A stretch of DNA of 64,000 nt from Ardenticatenaceae bacterium (GTDB lineage Bacteria; Chloroflexota; Anaerolineae; Promineifilales; Promineifilaceae). Under the pieces are notes generated by a model, which searched no databases, was not told the DNA's origin, and worked only from the letters and a program-made list of their open reading frames with translations. Position 1 is the first letter of the stretch; each line of letters begins with the position of its first letter. Positions 42,620 to 51,004 of the stretch are shown piece by piece. Position numbers and translations under genes: made by a program. The DNA lies in the NCBI GenBank assembly GCA_030065875.1, contig JASJCR010000008.1, positions 16,833-80,832 of the forward strand. The letters are read 5' to 3'.

Positions 42620-43342
42620 ATGAAGGAAATTGCTCGCGTCAGTGAAATTTGGCGTTATCCGGTCAAGTCGATGGCCGGAGAATCAATTGAGAAAAGTGAT
42701 GTTTACTGGTACGGTTTGGAAGGTGATCGCCGCTATGGGTTTGTGCAGAACGGTCATCCGGGCAGCTTCCCGTGGCTGACCGCCCGAGAGATTCCTCAAA
42801 TCGTCAAATTTCAGCCGCGATTGATCGGAAATGATCTGGTGCACGGCCCTGTTGAAGTGACAACACCGGCCGGGGAAACATTCCCCATCGGTGATGAACG
42901 GCTCCGACAGGCGCTTCTGGCGCATCGCTCTGGCTTTGACGCCCATCTGATGCAGCTCAACCGGGGGACGTTTGACGCGGCCCCTGTATCGCTGATGAGT
43001 CTGGCCACGATCCGCCAGGTGGATCAAACATTTGGACAATCGCTTGATACCCGCCGCTATCGGCAAAATTTGATCATCGAGACAATTGAGGACAAACCTT
43101 ATATCGAAGACAGCTGGTGCGAACAAATTATTCGGTTTGGGGACCGGCCCGACAGCGCACAGGTGCTTTTGAACCGGCCGATCCAGCGCTGCCAGATGAT
43201 CAACGTCGATCCGGATCATGGGCAGGTCGATGCCGGGGTATTAAAAGCGGTGGTGCGCAGTCGAGACAACTGCCTGGGCGTGTATGCCGCCGTGGTGCGC
43301 CCGGGAACGATTTATGCGGGTGATTCAATCTATCAACTTTGA
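42620..43342 (+). CDS. MOSC-domain protein with N-terminal beta-barrel
   Basis: 240 aa. The N-terminal MOSC_N barrel has 'VSEIWRYPVKSMAGE' and 'GLEGDRRYGFV'. The C-terminal MOSC domain has 'NRPIQRCQMINVDPD', whose Cys is the conserved residue, and 'RDNCLGVYAAVVRPGTI'. The family binds sulfur or molybdenum cofactor (MOCO sulfurase C-terminus, mARC, YiiM). A redox or detoxification role is probable but unspecified. AGGAGG lies 7 nt before the ATG. Confidence 0.88.
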   Translation: MKEIARVSEIWRYPVKSMAGESIEKSDVYWYGLEGDRRYGFVQNGHPGSFPWLTAREIPQIVKFQPRLIGNDLVHGPVEVTTPAGETFPIGDERLRQALLAHRSGFDAHLMQLNRGTFDAAPVSLMSLATIRQVDQTFGQSLDTRRYRQNLIIETIEDKPYIEDSWCEQIIRFGDRPDSAQVLLNRPIQRCQMINVDPDHGQVDAGVLKAVVRSRDNCLGVYAAVVRPGTIYAGDSIYQL

Positions 43343-43373
43343 TTAGAGCCTCTGTCTCGGTCAAAGGAACAGC

Positions 43374-43430
43374 GTAGGCGTGATTTCCTAATTACGCCGA
43401 TAGCTGACGCGATTGGGAAATCGCGTCTAC
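43374..43430. repeat. 57-bp imperfect inverted repeat
   Basis: Starts GTAGGCGTGATTTCC and ends GGGAAATCGCGTCTAC; the two ends are near-complementary, with an inner ACGCC/GACGCG pair. MITE- or REP-like, lying between the MOSC and DinB-like genes. Confidence 0.75.
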
Positions 43431-43485
43431 ATCATCTGTGACTTTTAAATAGTAACCTACTTCAGGGAAAAAGGAGGATGCAAAG

Positions 43486-43917
43486 GTGGATAATTCATAT
43501 CAGGAACTGAACCGGCAGTCTACAGAACGGATGCGAAATCTGGCGGCCAAGCTGACAGATGAAGATCTTGAACTCCCCCTGGGAGAATATTGGACCATCG
43601 CGGCCGCGTTTGCCCATATCGCCTTTTGGGATGCCCGCGTGCTAAAAATTTTAGAAGATTCTGAAAGCAACAATCAGGTGATTATTCACCCGTTTGATTT
43701 GGTCGTCAATGACATTTCGCTCCCATTCTGGCTAGCCATTCCTCCCCGGCAGGCGGTGGAACTGGCTATCGCCACCGCGGAAGAGTTGGATCAATCTCTC
43801 GAATCGTTTTCGCCCATACTGCTTGAGAAAATCGCTTCCGCCAATTTGCGCTTTATTCGCCGGGATTACCATCGTTTGGCGCATCTTGACGAGATCGAAG
43901 AGGCGTTGAACTATTAA
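43486..43917 (+). CDS. DinB/maleylpyruvate-isomerase-like protein
   Basis: 143 aa from a GTG with AGGAGG at 8-nt spacing. Four-helix pattern of the DinB superfamily ('LAAKLTDEDLELPLGEYWTI', 'AFAHIAFWDARVLKIL', 'YHRLAHLDEIEEAL') with histidines placed for a divalent metal. Such proteins are often thiol-dependent transferases or stress proteins. Followed at 53 bp by the cupin-GNAT gene, probably in the same transcript. Confidence 0.8.
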   Translation: MDNSYQELNRQSTERMRNLAAKLTDEDLELPLGEYWTIAAAFAHIAFWDARVLKILEDSESNNQVIIHPFDLVVNDISLPFWLAIPPRQAVELAIATAEELDQSLESFSPILLEKIASANLRFIRRDYHRLAHLDEIEEALNY

Positions 43918-43970
43918 GAAAGGTCGAGACCCAATTCTCCCCAACCAAAGTCATCAGGAGGGATTTTTGT

Positions 43971-44729
43971 ATGAAAAAGATGTGTTTTTTCACTCAGAAC
44001 GATTTGACGAGCCACCAGCGCTCAACCGGTCAACGTTACTTTGAATTTCTGCGGGTGCCCGATATGAGCGCCGGTCTGTATGTTTTACCGGCCGGTAGTG
44101 TAGATGGGCAGCAGCCACACAGTGAAGATGAAATATATGTCATCATGGTCGGTCGAGGAGAGTTTACCTGTGAAGGCGAAACCAGACCGGTTGCTCCTGG
44201 AGACGTGATCTATGTGCCGGCCCATGCGGACCATCGTTTTCACGATATCGCAGAAGACCTGGAAATACTGGTTTTCTTTGCGCCGGCCGAGGGTGTGCTT
44301 CATCAGCGGCGGCAGATCGTGCAGGAAGGTGAGATAGAAGTTGACACTGATCGCACCCGCCTCGATATCGAGTTGATCCACCAATTTTTGACCACCTCTT
44401 ATTGGGCAAAAGGGTGCGATCGCGATCTGGTGGTCCGCTCGATTCAAAATTCGCTTTGTTTTGGTGCTTATGAGGGGGACAATCAAATCGCTTTTGGCCG
44501 CGTCATTACCGACTTTGCTACCTTTGCCTATATGTCTGATGTGTTTGTGATAGAAACCCGTCGCGGCCGGGGAATTGCAAAGATGTTGGTGGCGGCAATG
44601 ATGGCCCACCCCGATCTCCAGGGGGTGCGCAAGTGGAATTTGCACACGCGCGATGCGCACGGGCTGTATACCGAATTTGGGTTTTTTGCGCCCGGTGAAA
44701 TTTCCAGCTATATGGAGTTCCGTCCGTGA
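43971..44729 (+). CDS. Cupin-GNAT acetyltransferase fusion
   Basis: 252 aa. Residues 25-105 form a cupin barrel ('GSVDGQQPHSEDEIYVIMVGRG', 'PGDVIYVPAHADHRFHDIAE') that retains His/Glu metal-ligand candidates. Residues 130-250 are a compact GNAT domain ('FGRVITDFATFAYMSDVFVI', 'RRGRGIAKMLVAAMMAHPDL', 'WNLHTRDAHGLYTEFGF'), the type found in small YjdJ-like acetyltransferases. The fusion suggests that a small-molecule-sensing cupin controls or supplies the acetyltransferase. AGGAGG precedes the ATG. Confidence 0.88.
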   Translation: MKKMCFFTQNDLTSHQRSTGQRYFEFLRVPDMSAGLYVLPAGSVDGQQPHSEDEIYVIMVGRGEFTCEGETRPVAPGDVIYVPAHADHRFHDIAEDLEILVFFAPAEGVLHQRRQIVQEGEIEVDTDRTRLDIELIHQFLTTSYWAKGCDRDLVVRSIQNSLCFGAYEGDNQIAFGRVITDFATFAYMSDVFVIETRRGRGIAKMLVAAMMAHPDLQGVRKWNLHTRDAHGLYTEFGFFAPGEISSYMEFRP

Positions 44730-44909
44730 CGGCCGCAGATAAAACGACAGGGCCTCACTAGAAGGGGGTGGTGATGTTTGTTGGACACGCCAATTGATCC
44801 GCTGTGGGTTTGAGGCCACGCTACGGCCGTTAAATGATGAAGCAGCGGCCCTGTTGTAAACCGTTTGTCCATTTATTTATGTAAAACAGTACTTTTTTCT
44901 CATATTTGC

Positions 44910-44938
44910 TTTACAAAATATGGACAGGCGTGTATAAT
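44910..44938 (+). promoter_or_regulatory. Sigma70 promoter of the 226-aa gene
   Basis: -35 TTTACA (44910-44915), 17-bp spacer, -10 TATAAT (44933-44938). Expected start about 65 nt before the ATG at 45012. Confidence 0.85.
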
Positions 44939-45011
44939 TCCCGTTAGTAATTCTGGGCAGTATTTAAATGGGAGCCGGGTTTACCAGGTTTAAAATGATT
45001 GAGAGGTTACG

Positions 45012-45692
45012 ATGGTAGAATCGTTGGTTTTAACATCATTGGAAATGGTGGAAAGCTCATTTACCCGCTATGAACTACCACCAGAGGGGATCACTTCTTT
45101 AGGGTATGTGGTGCGCCGGATGCATAAAACGGCTATTCTAGCCGACGTGCCTCAGATGGTTGAGCAGGGAGAATTTGCTCAAGCGCTTTCTCAAATCGCC
45201 TATTATGCCGCTGCTGCGGCCGTTTCCTTTGGCTCGCTTTATTATGAGCCGCTAAAAGATGAGGTTGGTTCGACCGTCACTGAACGCGATCCGGAAACCG
45301 GTGCCCTGGTGACGGCCACGCTGGTTGACGTTGCTCCGAATGACAAACACAAAGCCGAAGTTCGTCTAAAAGACGGCTCCCGTTTTTCGGGTCATGAATT
45401 TACCAGCGATTCCCGATTTGGCGTACGCGGATGGGTCTTACCGGCGACCACCAGCTTTACGTTTGTTTCGGCTGATGAATCGTATCAGGCTGAATGTCAC
45501 GGCACCATTTCCCGTGAAGTCGTTCCGCGAATTGCCGGCCCCTGGCACAGCCGGGCGCTGGGCAGTCTAAAGATAAAAGACAGTCAAGGTAACGTCGGTC
45601 ATTTAACGCTCCAGCGCAACGCCAAAGCAATTATTACCGTGAGCTGCTGTTCCGGGAAAACGATCTTGCACCGCGAGGTGTCAGTTTCCTAA
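45012..45692 (+). CDS. Protein of unknown function (226 aa)
   Basis: No family recognised. N-terminal half mixed helix with 'LSQIAYYAAAAAVSFGSLYY', C-terminal half predicted beta-rich ('AEVRLKDGSRFSGHEFTSDS', 'GHLTLQRNAKAIITVSCCSG') with a vicinal Cys pair near the end. No signal peptide; the short Ala-rich helix is too weak to call a membrane anchor. GAGAGG precedes the ATG. It is a single-gene unit between a consensus promoter and a strong terminator, which suggests high expression. Confidence 0.8.
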   Translation: MVESLVLTSLEMVESSFTRYELPPEGITSLGYVVRRMHKTAILADVPQMVEQGEFAQALSQIAYYAAAAAVSFGSLYYEPLKDEVGSTVTERDPETGALVTATLVDVAPNDKHKAEVRLKDGSRFSGHEFTSDSRFGVRGWVLPATTSFTFVSADESYQAECHGTISREVVPRIAGPWHSRALGSLKIKDSQGNVGHLTLQRNAKAIITVSCCSGKTILHREVSVS

Positions 45693-45717
45693 ACTGAATA
45701 ATCTTCAGCTTAAATTT

Positions 45718-47028
45718 TTAGAAGCCCGCGTGTTTGAGAGAAATCAGACTCGCGGGCTTTTTTTTATCAAAATAAGATTCGATCAGGTGCACTGCCCACG
45801 TTACCCCATTTTCTTCCTGCAGGTGTTGGCCAACCGCTGCCGCCTTCTTTTGCATTTGTTTGTCGTTTAACGCCTGATGCAAAGCCGCAGTCAAATTTTC
45901 TTCACTGAGGGATTTTCGAGGAATGGGTAATGGCCCGACACCCAGCTGCCTGACCCGACTACCCCAAAAATGTTGATCAGCAAAGTAAGGAATGACCACA
46001 TTGGGCTTTCCCGACCTCAAACCGGCCGCCGTCGTTCCTGCCCCTCCGTGATGAACAACGGCGCGCATCCGTGGAAAGAGCCATTCGTGGGGAGCTTGAT
46101 CAACGGCCAAAATATGATCGTGATCGGCAAAATCTGCCCTTAGCCCGGCCCATCCTTTTAAAATGACCGCCCGCTGGTTGAGATTGCCAACCGCATTTAG
46201 CACCATCTCCTGAAGGCGCTGCGGGTGGCGGTCGGTCATGCTGCCAAATCCAATGTAAATAGGTGGCTTTCCCCGATCGACAAACCGCCGTAGAGCCGGT
46301 GATGGTGCCTCCGCGGGCTGGGTCCAATAGCCGGTGACGTGATACTGGTCGGGCCAGTCAGCCGGTGGCGGCATGACGAGATCACTATAAGCGTACAAAA
46401 ATGGCAAGCGATTGGCCTGAAGCTGACGATAAGGTCCGGCAAAAGGAAGCTTTGGTAAACCAAGCGTTTTCCGCCAGCGCTGCACTTGAGAGCGATAAGG
46501 CTGCCAAAAAACCTGTTCGGCTACAAAAAAAGTGAGCCAATTATACAATTTACCAAGTAGGGGGATGTGAGACGGCCAGCCGGGGGAGCCAGGCACCGGA
46601 AATGCGGTGGTTCTTCCCATCACCGGCTGTAGGTGAACCATGATCGAGGGCAAGTTTTTTGCTTCGGCCAGATGATAAGCCAAATTGCCAAAGAGAGAAA
46701 AAACGACGCCATCGGTGTCGGTCAGGGCGGCTGTCGTTTCCTCGATCAGCTGCTCGATCAGCGGCCGCCCCAAGCGAATCATATTGCTGACGAGAGCAAG
46801 GGGGTTTTGTCCGGAATCCAGCCATGCTTGCCCGGCTGATGATTGCAGCATCTGCAGGGGATCAGCTCCCAGGGGAAAAAATTCAATCGTATTCGTATCA
46901 GCCAGCGAGGCGAATCGCGCGTGGGTGGCCAGACGGACTCGATGTCCTCGCTGCTGCAGCGCTTTAGATAAGTTCAGAAAAGGCTGCACATCCCCACGAG
47001 ATCCAACGGTTAGGCAGGTGATGTGCAT
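45718..47028 (-). CDS. GT1-family glycosyltransferase (CrtX/MGT-like)
   Basis: 436 aa. N-terminal acceptor domain ('CLTVGSRGDVQPFLNLSKAL', 'RGHRVRLATHARF'). C-terminal nucleotide-sugar domain with 'GKPPIYIGFGSMTDRHPQRL' and 'VVHHGGAGTTAAGLRSGKP', as in UDP-glycosyltransferases acting on sterols, macrolides or carotenoids. It lies 60 bp downstream of crtB on the same strand, so a carotenoid or related terpenoid acceptor is plausible. Its 3' end contains the terminator of the convergent gene. Confidence 0.9.
   Translation of the reverse strand: MHITCLTVGSRGDVQPFLNLSKALQQRGHRVRLATHARFASLADTNTIEFFPLGADPLQMLQSSAGQAWLDSGQNPLALVSNMIRLGRPLIEQLIEETTAALTDTDGVVFSLFGNLAYHLAEAKNLPSIMVHLQPVMGRTTAFPVPGSPGWPSHIPLLGKLYNWLTFFVAEQVFWQPYRSQVQRWRKTLGLPKLPFAGPYRQLQANRLPFLYAYSDLVMPPPADWPDQYHVTGYWTQPAEAPSPALRRFVDRGKPPIYIGFGSMTDRHPQRLQEMVLNAVGNLNQRAVILKGWAGLRADFADHDHILAVDQAPHEWLFPRMRAVVHHGGAGTTAAGLRSGKPNVVIPYFADQHFWGSRVRQLGVGPLPIPRKSLSEENLTAALHQALNDKQMQKKAAAVGQHLQEENGVTWAVHLIESYFDKKKPASLISLKHAGF
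45723..45765 (+). terminator. Rho-independent terminator
   Basis: AGCCCGCG ... CGCGGGCT stem followed by eight T. It ends the 226-aa gene transcript and sits within the last codons of the convergent glycosyltransferase gene. Confidence 0.88.
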
Positions 47029-47088
47029 TTTATATCTGAGACGTGATGGTTGAAACTAAATTTCGATACAACGGATATTGGAGAAAGT

Positions 47089-48084
47089 TTAGTTCAGGCG
47101 TGAACGAGAAAGGTAAATTTCGCGACTGCGCCACCAAATACTGGGCAGGCGCCGCAGCTTACCGGTGGTACTCACAAAAGAGCGACGTGAAAAGACATCG
47201 TAATTATGTCGTTCAATATCATCGAGAATCCCTTGATACAGGTCTGCGGCGGCCGCAATGGAGAAGCGACCGTTGGGAGAAAGCAGGGAAATTCCCGACC
47301 ACGCTTCGGCATAGAGACGTCGATTGCGATCTATTTGAAACTGCATAAACTGCTGCCACCGGTCGTCAACTTCTGCGCGATCGATATCCTCTTCCATTAG
47401 GTCAAAGGCAGCCAATTCATCCTGGGGGAGATAAAGACGGCCGTTTCGCCAATCTTCACCCACATCCCGCAAAATGTTTGTAAGCTGCAGCGCAACACCG
47501 AGCTTAATGGCATACGGAATCGCATCTTGATCGCTAAAACCGATAATGTGCATGCTCATCAACCCCACCGTTGAGGCCACACCATAAGCATAGGCCGCAA
47601 GCTCATCAAACGTTGCATATCGCTTTTTGGTCAGATCGGTTAAAACCCCGTTGATCAACTGCTCTCCATATTTAACAGGTACGTTAAAGCGGGTGCGCGT
47701 ATCGGCCCAGGCCAGAGCAACCAGATCGTCCTTGGGCGGATTGTGAGTAAACGATGCCTGCCGCCACTGCTCCAGTTTATGTTTGATCATTTCATTTTGC
47801 GAGGTGAAATCGGGGGTCAGGGGGGAAGGATGATCGACAATATCATCGGTGATGCGGCAAAATGCATACAGTGCCCGTACCGCACGCCGCTTCGGTCCAG
47901 GAAGAAGCTGGGAGGCCCAATAAAATGAGCGACTGTGAATCGCCGTCAAATGATCACAATAATCATACGCGGCCTGCAGGGTTGGATGATCTACCCCCCA
48001 CAATTCAGACAAACCTTCCTGTGAATGAGTGGCCTCCTGGGCCAACGATAACAGCGTGCTTTCCCAAGTTTGAGAAAGAGTCAT
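47089..48084 (-). CDS. crtB: Phytoene/squalene synthase family protein
   Basis: 331 aa. Both Asp-rich prenyl-diphosphate motifs are present: '[15 protein letters not shown]' (near residue 75) and '[20 protein letters not shown]' (near 205). '[20 protein letters not shown]' is typical of phytoene synthase, which condenses two geranylgeranyl diphosphates. It is the first gene of a crtB-glycosyltransferase operon, divergent from a LitR/CarH-type regulator. No desaturase or cyclase gene is in the window. A squalene synthase function is less likely given the neighbours. Confidence 0.9.
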   Translation of the reverse strand: MTLSQTWESTLLSLAQEATHSQEGLSELWGVDHPTLQAAYDYCDHLTAIHSRSFYWASQLLPGPKRRAVRALYAFCRITDDIVDHPSPLTPDFTSQNEMIKHKLEQWRQASFTHNPPKDDLVALAWADTRTRFNVPVKYGEQLINGVLTDLTKKRYATFDELAAYAYGVASTVGLMSMHIIGFSDQDAIPYAIKLGVALQLTNILRDVGEDWRNGRLYLPQDELAAFDLMEEDIDRAEVDDRWQQFMQFQIDRNRRLYAEAWSGISLLSPNGRFSIAAAADLYQGILDDIERHNYDVFSRRSFVSTTGKLRRLPSIWWRSREIYLSRSRLN

Positions 48085-48208
48085 TTTCCACCCCTTTTAT
48101 TGTGACTGGTCGGTTTCCTCTGCCTAATAACTATCAACCAACCTTGGTTTACTAAATCTGATTTTGCCACGTATCGTGAGGATCTGTAAAAACTGTGCAA
48201 TCCATTAA

Positions 48209-48237
48209 ACTATAGTAAGAAATCTATGTTTTGTCAA
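48209..48237 (-). promoter_or_regulatory. Sigma70 promoter of crtB
   Basis: Minus strand: -35 TTGACA (48232-48237), 17-bp spacer, -10 TATAGT (48209-48214). The expected start is near 48202, overlapping a TGTGCAA word, with a leader of about 115 nt. Confidence 0.85.
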
Positions 48238-48268
48238 CATATTATCCAATAAATACTTGTGCAAATGA

Positions 48269-48297
48269 TTGACATCACGAGTGCATTATGCTATATT
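48269..48297 (+). promoter_or_regulatory. Sigma70 promoter of the LitR/CarH-type gene
   Basis: -35 TTGACA (48269-48274), 17-bp spacer, -10 TATATT (48292-48297). Only 31 bp separate its -35 from that of the divergent crtB promoter. Confidence 0.85.
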
Positions 48298-48308
48298 TTC
48301 CTTTGTAA

Positions 48309-48320
48309 TTTGTTAACAAA
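48309..48320. promoter_or_regulatory. 12-bp palindrome at the LitR-type transcription start
   Basis: TTTGTTAACAAA, a perfect palindrome about 5-16 bp downstream of the predicted start; a candidate operator for repression. Confidence 0.5.
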
Positions 48321-48569
48321 CACTAACTTCTGTAATCAATCACAACTGCTTGATTTTTAACGGGTGAGAAGCTTCTCTGCTAATCTAAATATCAACCTTG
48401 TGAGCCATTGTCTCAGGTAGCTGTTTTCGTCACCATATATTATTACGAAAAATAAAGGATCTCGTCGTAAAAGTAACTTCGAGAAGGTGCCTAGAGCGGA
48501 GTTAGTTAACTGCAAATCGGCTTGGAGCGATTTTGTTTCTCCTGGCCTGTTGCGCAATGAGATTCAATC

Positions 48570-49991
48570 ATGGCAGGCAAGAACAATAAACATTTATCGA
48601 CCCACCACACGCATGTAGAGCAAGGGAAGAATGGCGATCAGGGTGTAAAAGAGCGCCAATCCAATTCCCCTTCACAATCTGAATTTCTAACCCCAACGTT
48701 CAACCTCAAAGCGGTTGTCACCGAAACCGGCTTAAAGCCGGATACGCTGCGAGCCTGGGAAAGACGCTACGGTCTTCCTCAGCCTGATCGTACGGCCGGA
48801 GGCCATCGTCTTTACTCACAGCGCGACATCGATTTAATTAAGTGGTTGATCGCTCGGCAGGAAGAGGGGATGAGTATCAGCCATGCGGTATCTCTATGGA
48901 AACAAATAGAAGAGAGTGGTGAAGATCCACTCCAAAACCGGGGGAAGGGGATGGGTGAAGTTTCTCCCTCGGTGGCCTCGGTCCGCTCAGGTGATAATTT
49001 GGCCATGCTTCGCCAAGCGTGGATCGATGCCTGTAAAGAGTTTGACGAACGAAAGGCGGACAATATTTTGGCAGAAGCTTTCTCCTTGTTTCCAACAGAG
49101 ACGGTTTGCTTTGAATTGCTACAGCGTGGATTGGCCGAAGTGGGAATGGGGTGGTACGAAGGTCGAATTACGGTCCAGCAGGAGCATTTTGCCTCTGCTT
49201 TGGCCATCCGCCGATTGGAGACGATGGTTGCTTCCACTCCTCCACCCAGCCGAAACGGCCGCATTTTAGCTGCGTGTCCTCCTGAAGAGCGTCATACGTT
49301 TGCCTTGCTGCTGCTTACCTTGCTTCTCCGTCGAAACGGTTGGGACGTCGTTTATTTAGGGGCCAACGTCCCGGCGGCCCGTTTGGAATCAACGCTTTCT
49401 GCCGCTGACCCCCATTTGGTGATTTTGTCGGCTCAAACCCTCTACACCGCCAGCACCATGCTGCCGATGGCGATGCTGCTCCAGCGAGAGCGGGTGGTTT
49501 CTACATATGGTGGGGCCGTCTTCTCGCACATCCCCGCCCTGCGACAGTATATGCCGGGTTACTTCCTTGGCAATCGGCTGGAACAGGTGCCGACAGTGGT
49601 TGAACAACTGCTGACCTCTCCGCCTCCGATGCCGATGTACGACCAACCGAGTCGCTCTTACCGGCTGGCCCTGCAGCATTTTCAAGAACGACAGGCCGCG
49701 ATTGATGCCCGAGTTTGGGAATCTTTATCCCATACCAATCAAGGCATGTATTTAAAAAATGCCAATTCTGATTTAGGCCAAAACATTGTGGCTGCCCTGA
49801 CATTTGGCGATATGAATTTGCTCAGCTCAAATTTGGATTGGGTCGAAGGGTTGCTCGTCAACTATCATTATCGGCTGCCGGCTCAGATGTTGCGGGAGTA
49901 TATAAAAGCTTACCATGATGCTGCCAAAGAAGCGATGGATGAGCGCGGTGACGTCATTACCCAATGGCTGCAAAAAGTCGTTGAATCATAA
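48570..49991 (+). CDS. LitR/CarH-type MerR regulator with B12-binding photosensor domain
   Basis: 473 aa. MerR helix-turn-helix at about 43-115 ('VVTETGLKPDTLRAWERRYG', 'GGHRLYSQRDIDLIKWLI') after a 40-residue polar extension. The cobalamin module (about 145-370) has the cap-helix motif W195-x9-E205-H206 ('WYEGRITVQQEH') and a lower axial histidine candidate H242 in 'PPEERHTFALL', both features of adenosylcobalamin light sensors of the CarH/LitR group. The B12 fold follows ('WDVVYLGANVPAARLESTL'). In that group dark AdoCbl tetramers repress carotenoid and photolyase genes and light releases them. The neighbours crtB and photolyase fit. An extra about 100 C-terminal residues are of unknown role. 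Confidence 0.92.
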   Translation: MAGKNNKHLSTHHTHVEQGKNGDQGVKERQSNSPSQSEFLTPTFNLKAVVTETGLKPDTLRAWERRYGLPQPDRTAGGHRLYSQRDIDLIKWLIARQEEGMSISHAVSLWKQIEESGEDPLQNRGKGMGEVSPSVASVRSGDNLAMLRQAWIDACKEFDERKADNILAEAFSLFPTETVCFELLQRGLAEVGMGWYEGRITVQQEHFASALAIRRLETMVASTPPPSRNGRILAACPPEERHTFALLLLTLLLRRNGWDVVYLGANVPAARLESTLSAADPHLVILSAQTLYTASTMLPMAMLLQRERVVSTYGGAVFSHIPALRQYMPGYFLGNRLEQVPTVVEQLLTSPPPMPMYDQPSRSYRLALQHFQERQAAIDARVWESLSHTNQGMYLKNANSDLGQNIVAALTFGDMNLLSSNLDWVEGLLVNYHYRLPAQMLREYIKAYHDAAKEAMDERGDVITQWLQKVVES

Positions 49992-50055
49992 ATAACCTCG
50001 TTTTAACCAAATTTATAAGTTTAAAAGAAAGTTTCCAACTATTTGGAGAGTATAA

Positions 50056-50970
50056 ATGCGCGTACTTATCACGGGCGGGTCTGGTCTAATCGGCCGCGCC
50101 CTCACGCCCTACTTAACCGCAAAAAATTATGAAGTCATCATCTTAAGCCGCCATCCCCAGCGGGTAAAGGGATTGCCGGAAGGTGCCTCGGCGGTTGAGT
50201 GGGATGGTAAATCCGCTGACGGATGGGGCCATCTGGCAGATGGGGCCAAGGCGATCATCAACCTGGCCGGTGCCGGTATAGCGGATAAGCGATGGACCCC
50301 CGAGCGGAAAAGGATCATTGTCGACAGCCGCATTTCGGCCGCTCAAGCGGTGATTGAGGCGGTGGAGAAGGCCGCGGTTAAGCCGGAGCTGGTGATTCAA
50401 TCTTCGGCCGTTGGGTTTTATGGCGATCGAGGGGATGAAACCGCAACCGAAAGCTCGGCCGCGGGCAGCGGTTTTCTGGCGGACGTATGCGTTAAATGGG
50501 AGGAGGCGGCCAAACCACTGGCTGACCTGACCCGCCTGGTCACGATCCGAACCGGGGTGGTATTAACCACGACTGGTGGGGCACTCCCGCAAATGATGCT
50601 GCCTTTTAAATTTTTCGCCGGTGGGCCGCTTGGTGGCGGTAAGCAGTGGGTACCCTGGATCCATCTTGACGATGAGGTGCGGGCCATCAGCTGGCTTATT
50701 GAAAATGAGGACGCTGCCGGCGTTTACAATCTGTCGGCGCCCAATATCGTGCGAAACAAAGAGCTTGTAAAAATTATCGGTCAGGCGCTTGGACGGCCGT
50801 CTTTCGCCCCTGCCCCGGCCTTTGCCCTCAAGCTGGCCTTGGGCGAAATGGCTGCCGTCGTTCTAGAAAGTCAAAAAGCGATCCCCGCCAAGCTGCAAGA
50901 AGAAGGGTTTGAATTTCAATTTCCCTACCCCGCACCGGCGCTTAAAGACCTGATCTACAATAAGAAGTAG
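50056..50970 (+). CDS. TIGR01777-family epimerase (SDR)
   Basis: 304 aa. N-terminal 'RVLITGGSGLIGRALTPYL' is the NAD(P)-binding motif. Further family marks are 'AIINLAGAGIADKRWTPERK', 'IQSSAVGFYGDRGDE' and 'GVYNLSAPNIVRNKE', plus the C-terminal DUF1731-like segment. Function of the family (YfcH/SULA) is not established. Downstream of the photoregulator by 64 bp on the same strand, so possibly in the light-controlled transcript. Confidence 0.9.
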   Translation: MRVLITGGSGLIGRALTPYLTAKNYEVIILSRHPQRVKGLPEGASAVEWDGKSADGWGHLADGAKAIINLAGAGIADKRWTPERKRIIVDSRISAAQAVIEAVEKAAVKPELVIQSSAVGFYGDRGDETATESSAAGSGFLADVCVKWEEAAKPLADLTRLVTIRTGVVLTTTGGALPQMMLPFKFFAGGPLGGGKQWVPWIHLDDEVRAISWLIENEDAAGVYNLSAPNIVRNKELVKIIGQALGRPSFAPAPAFALKLALGEMAAVVLESQKAIPAKLQEEGFEFQFPYPAPALKDLIYNKK

Positions 50971-51004
50971 CCTGCATAGTGATGTCAGAGGCAGCCCGTT
51001 AACA

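Larger units (their letters stand above)
48085..48569. other. Divergent regulatory region crtB / LitR-type gene
   Basis: 485 bp with back-to-back promoters in its middle (see the two promoter entries), a 12-bp palindrome just after the rightward start, and a leader of about 265 nt before the regulator gene that contains a GAGAAGCTTCTC palindrome. The string TGTGCAA occurs beside each promoter (48194-48200 and 48259-48265). A 66-aa minus ORF in the leader is not credited. Confidence 0.7.

Noticed and set aside
48357-48557. Minus-strand 66-aa ORF in the LitR-type leader
   Set aside because: Antisense to the predicted leader, no ribosome-binding site, and no convincing protein pattern.
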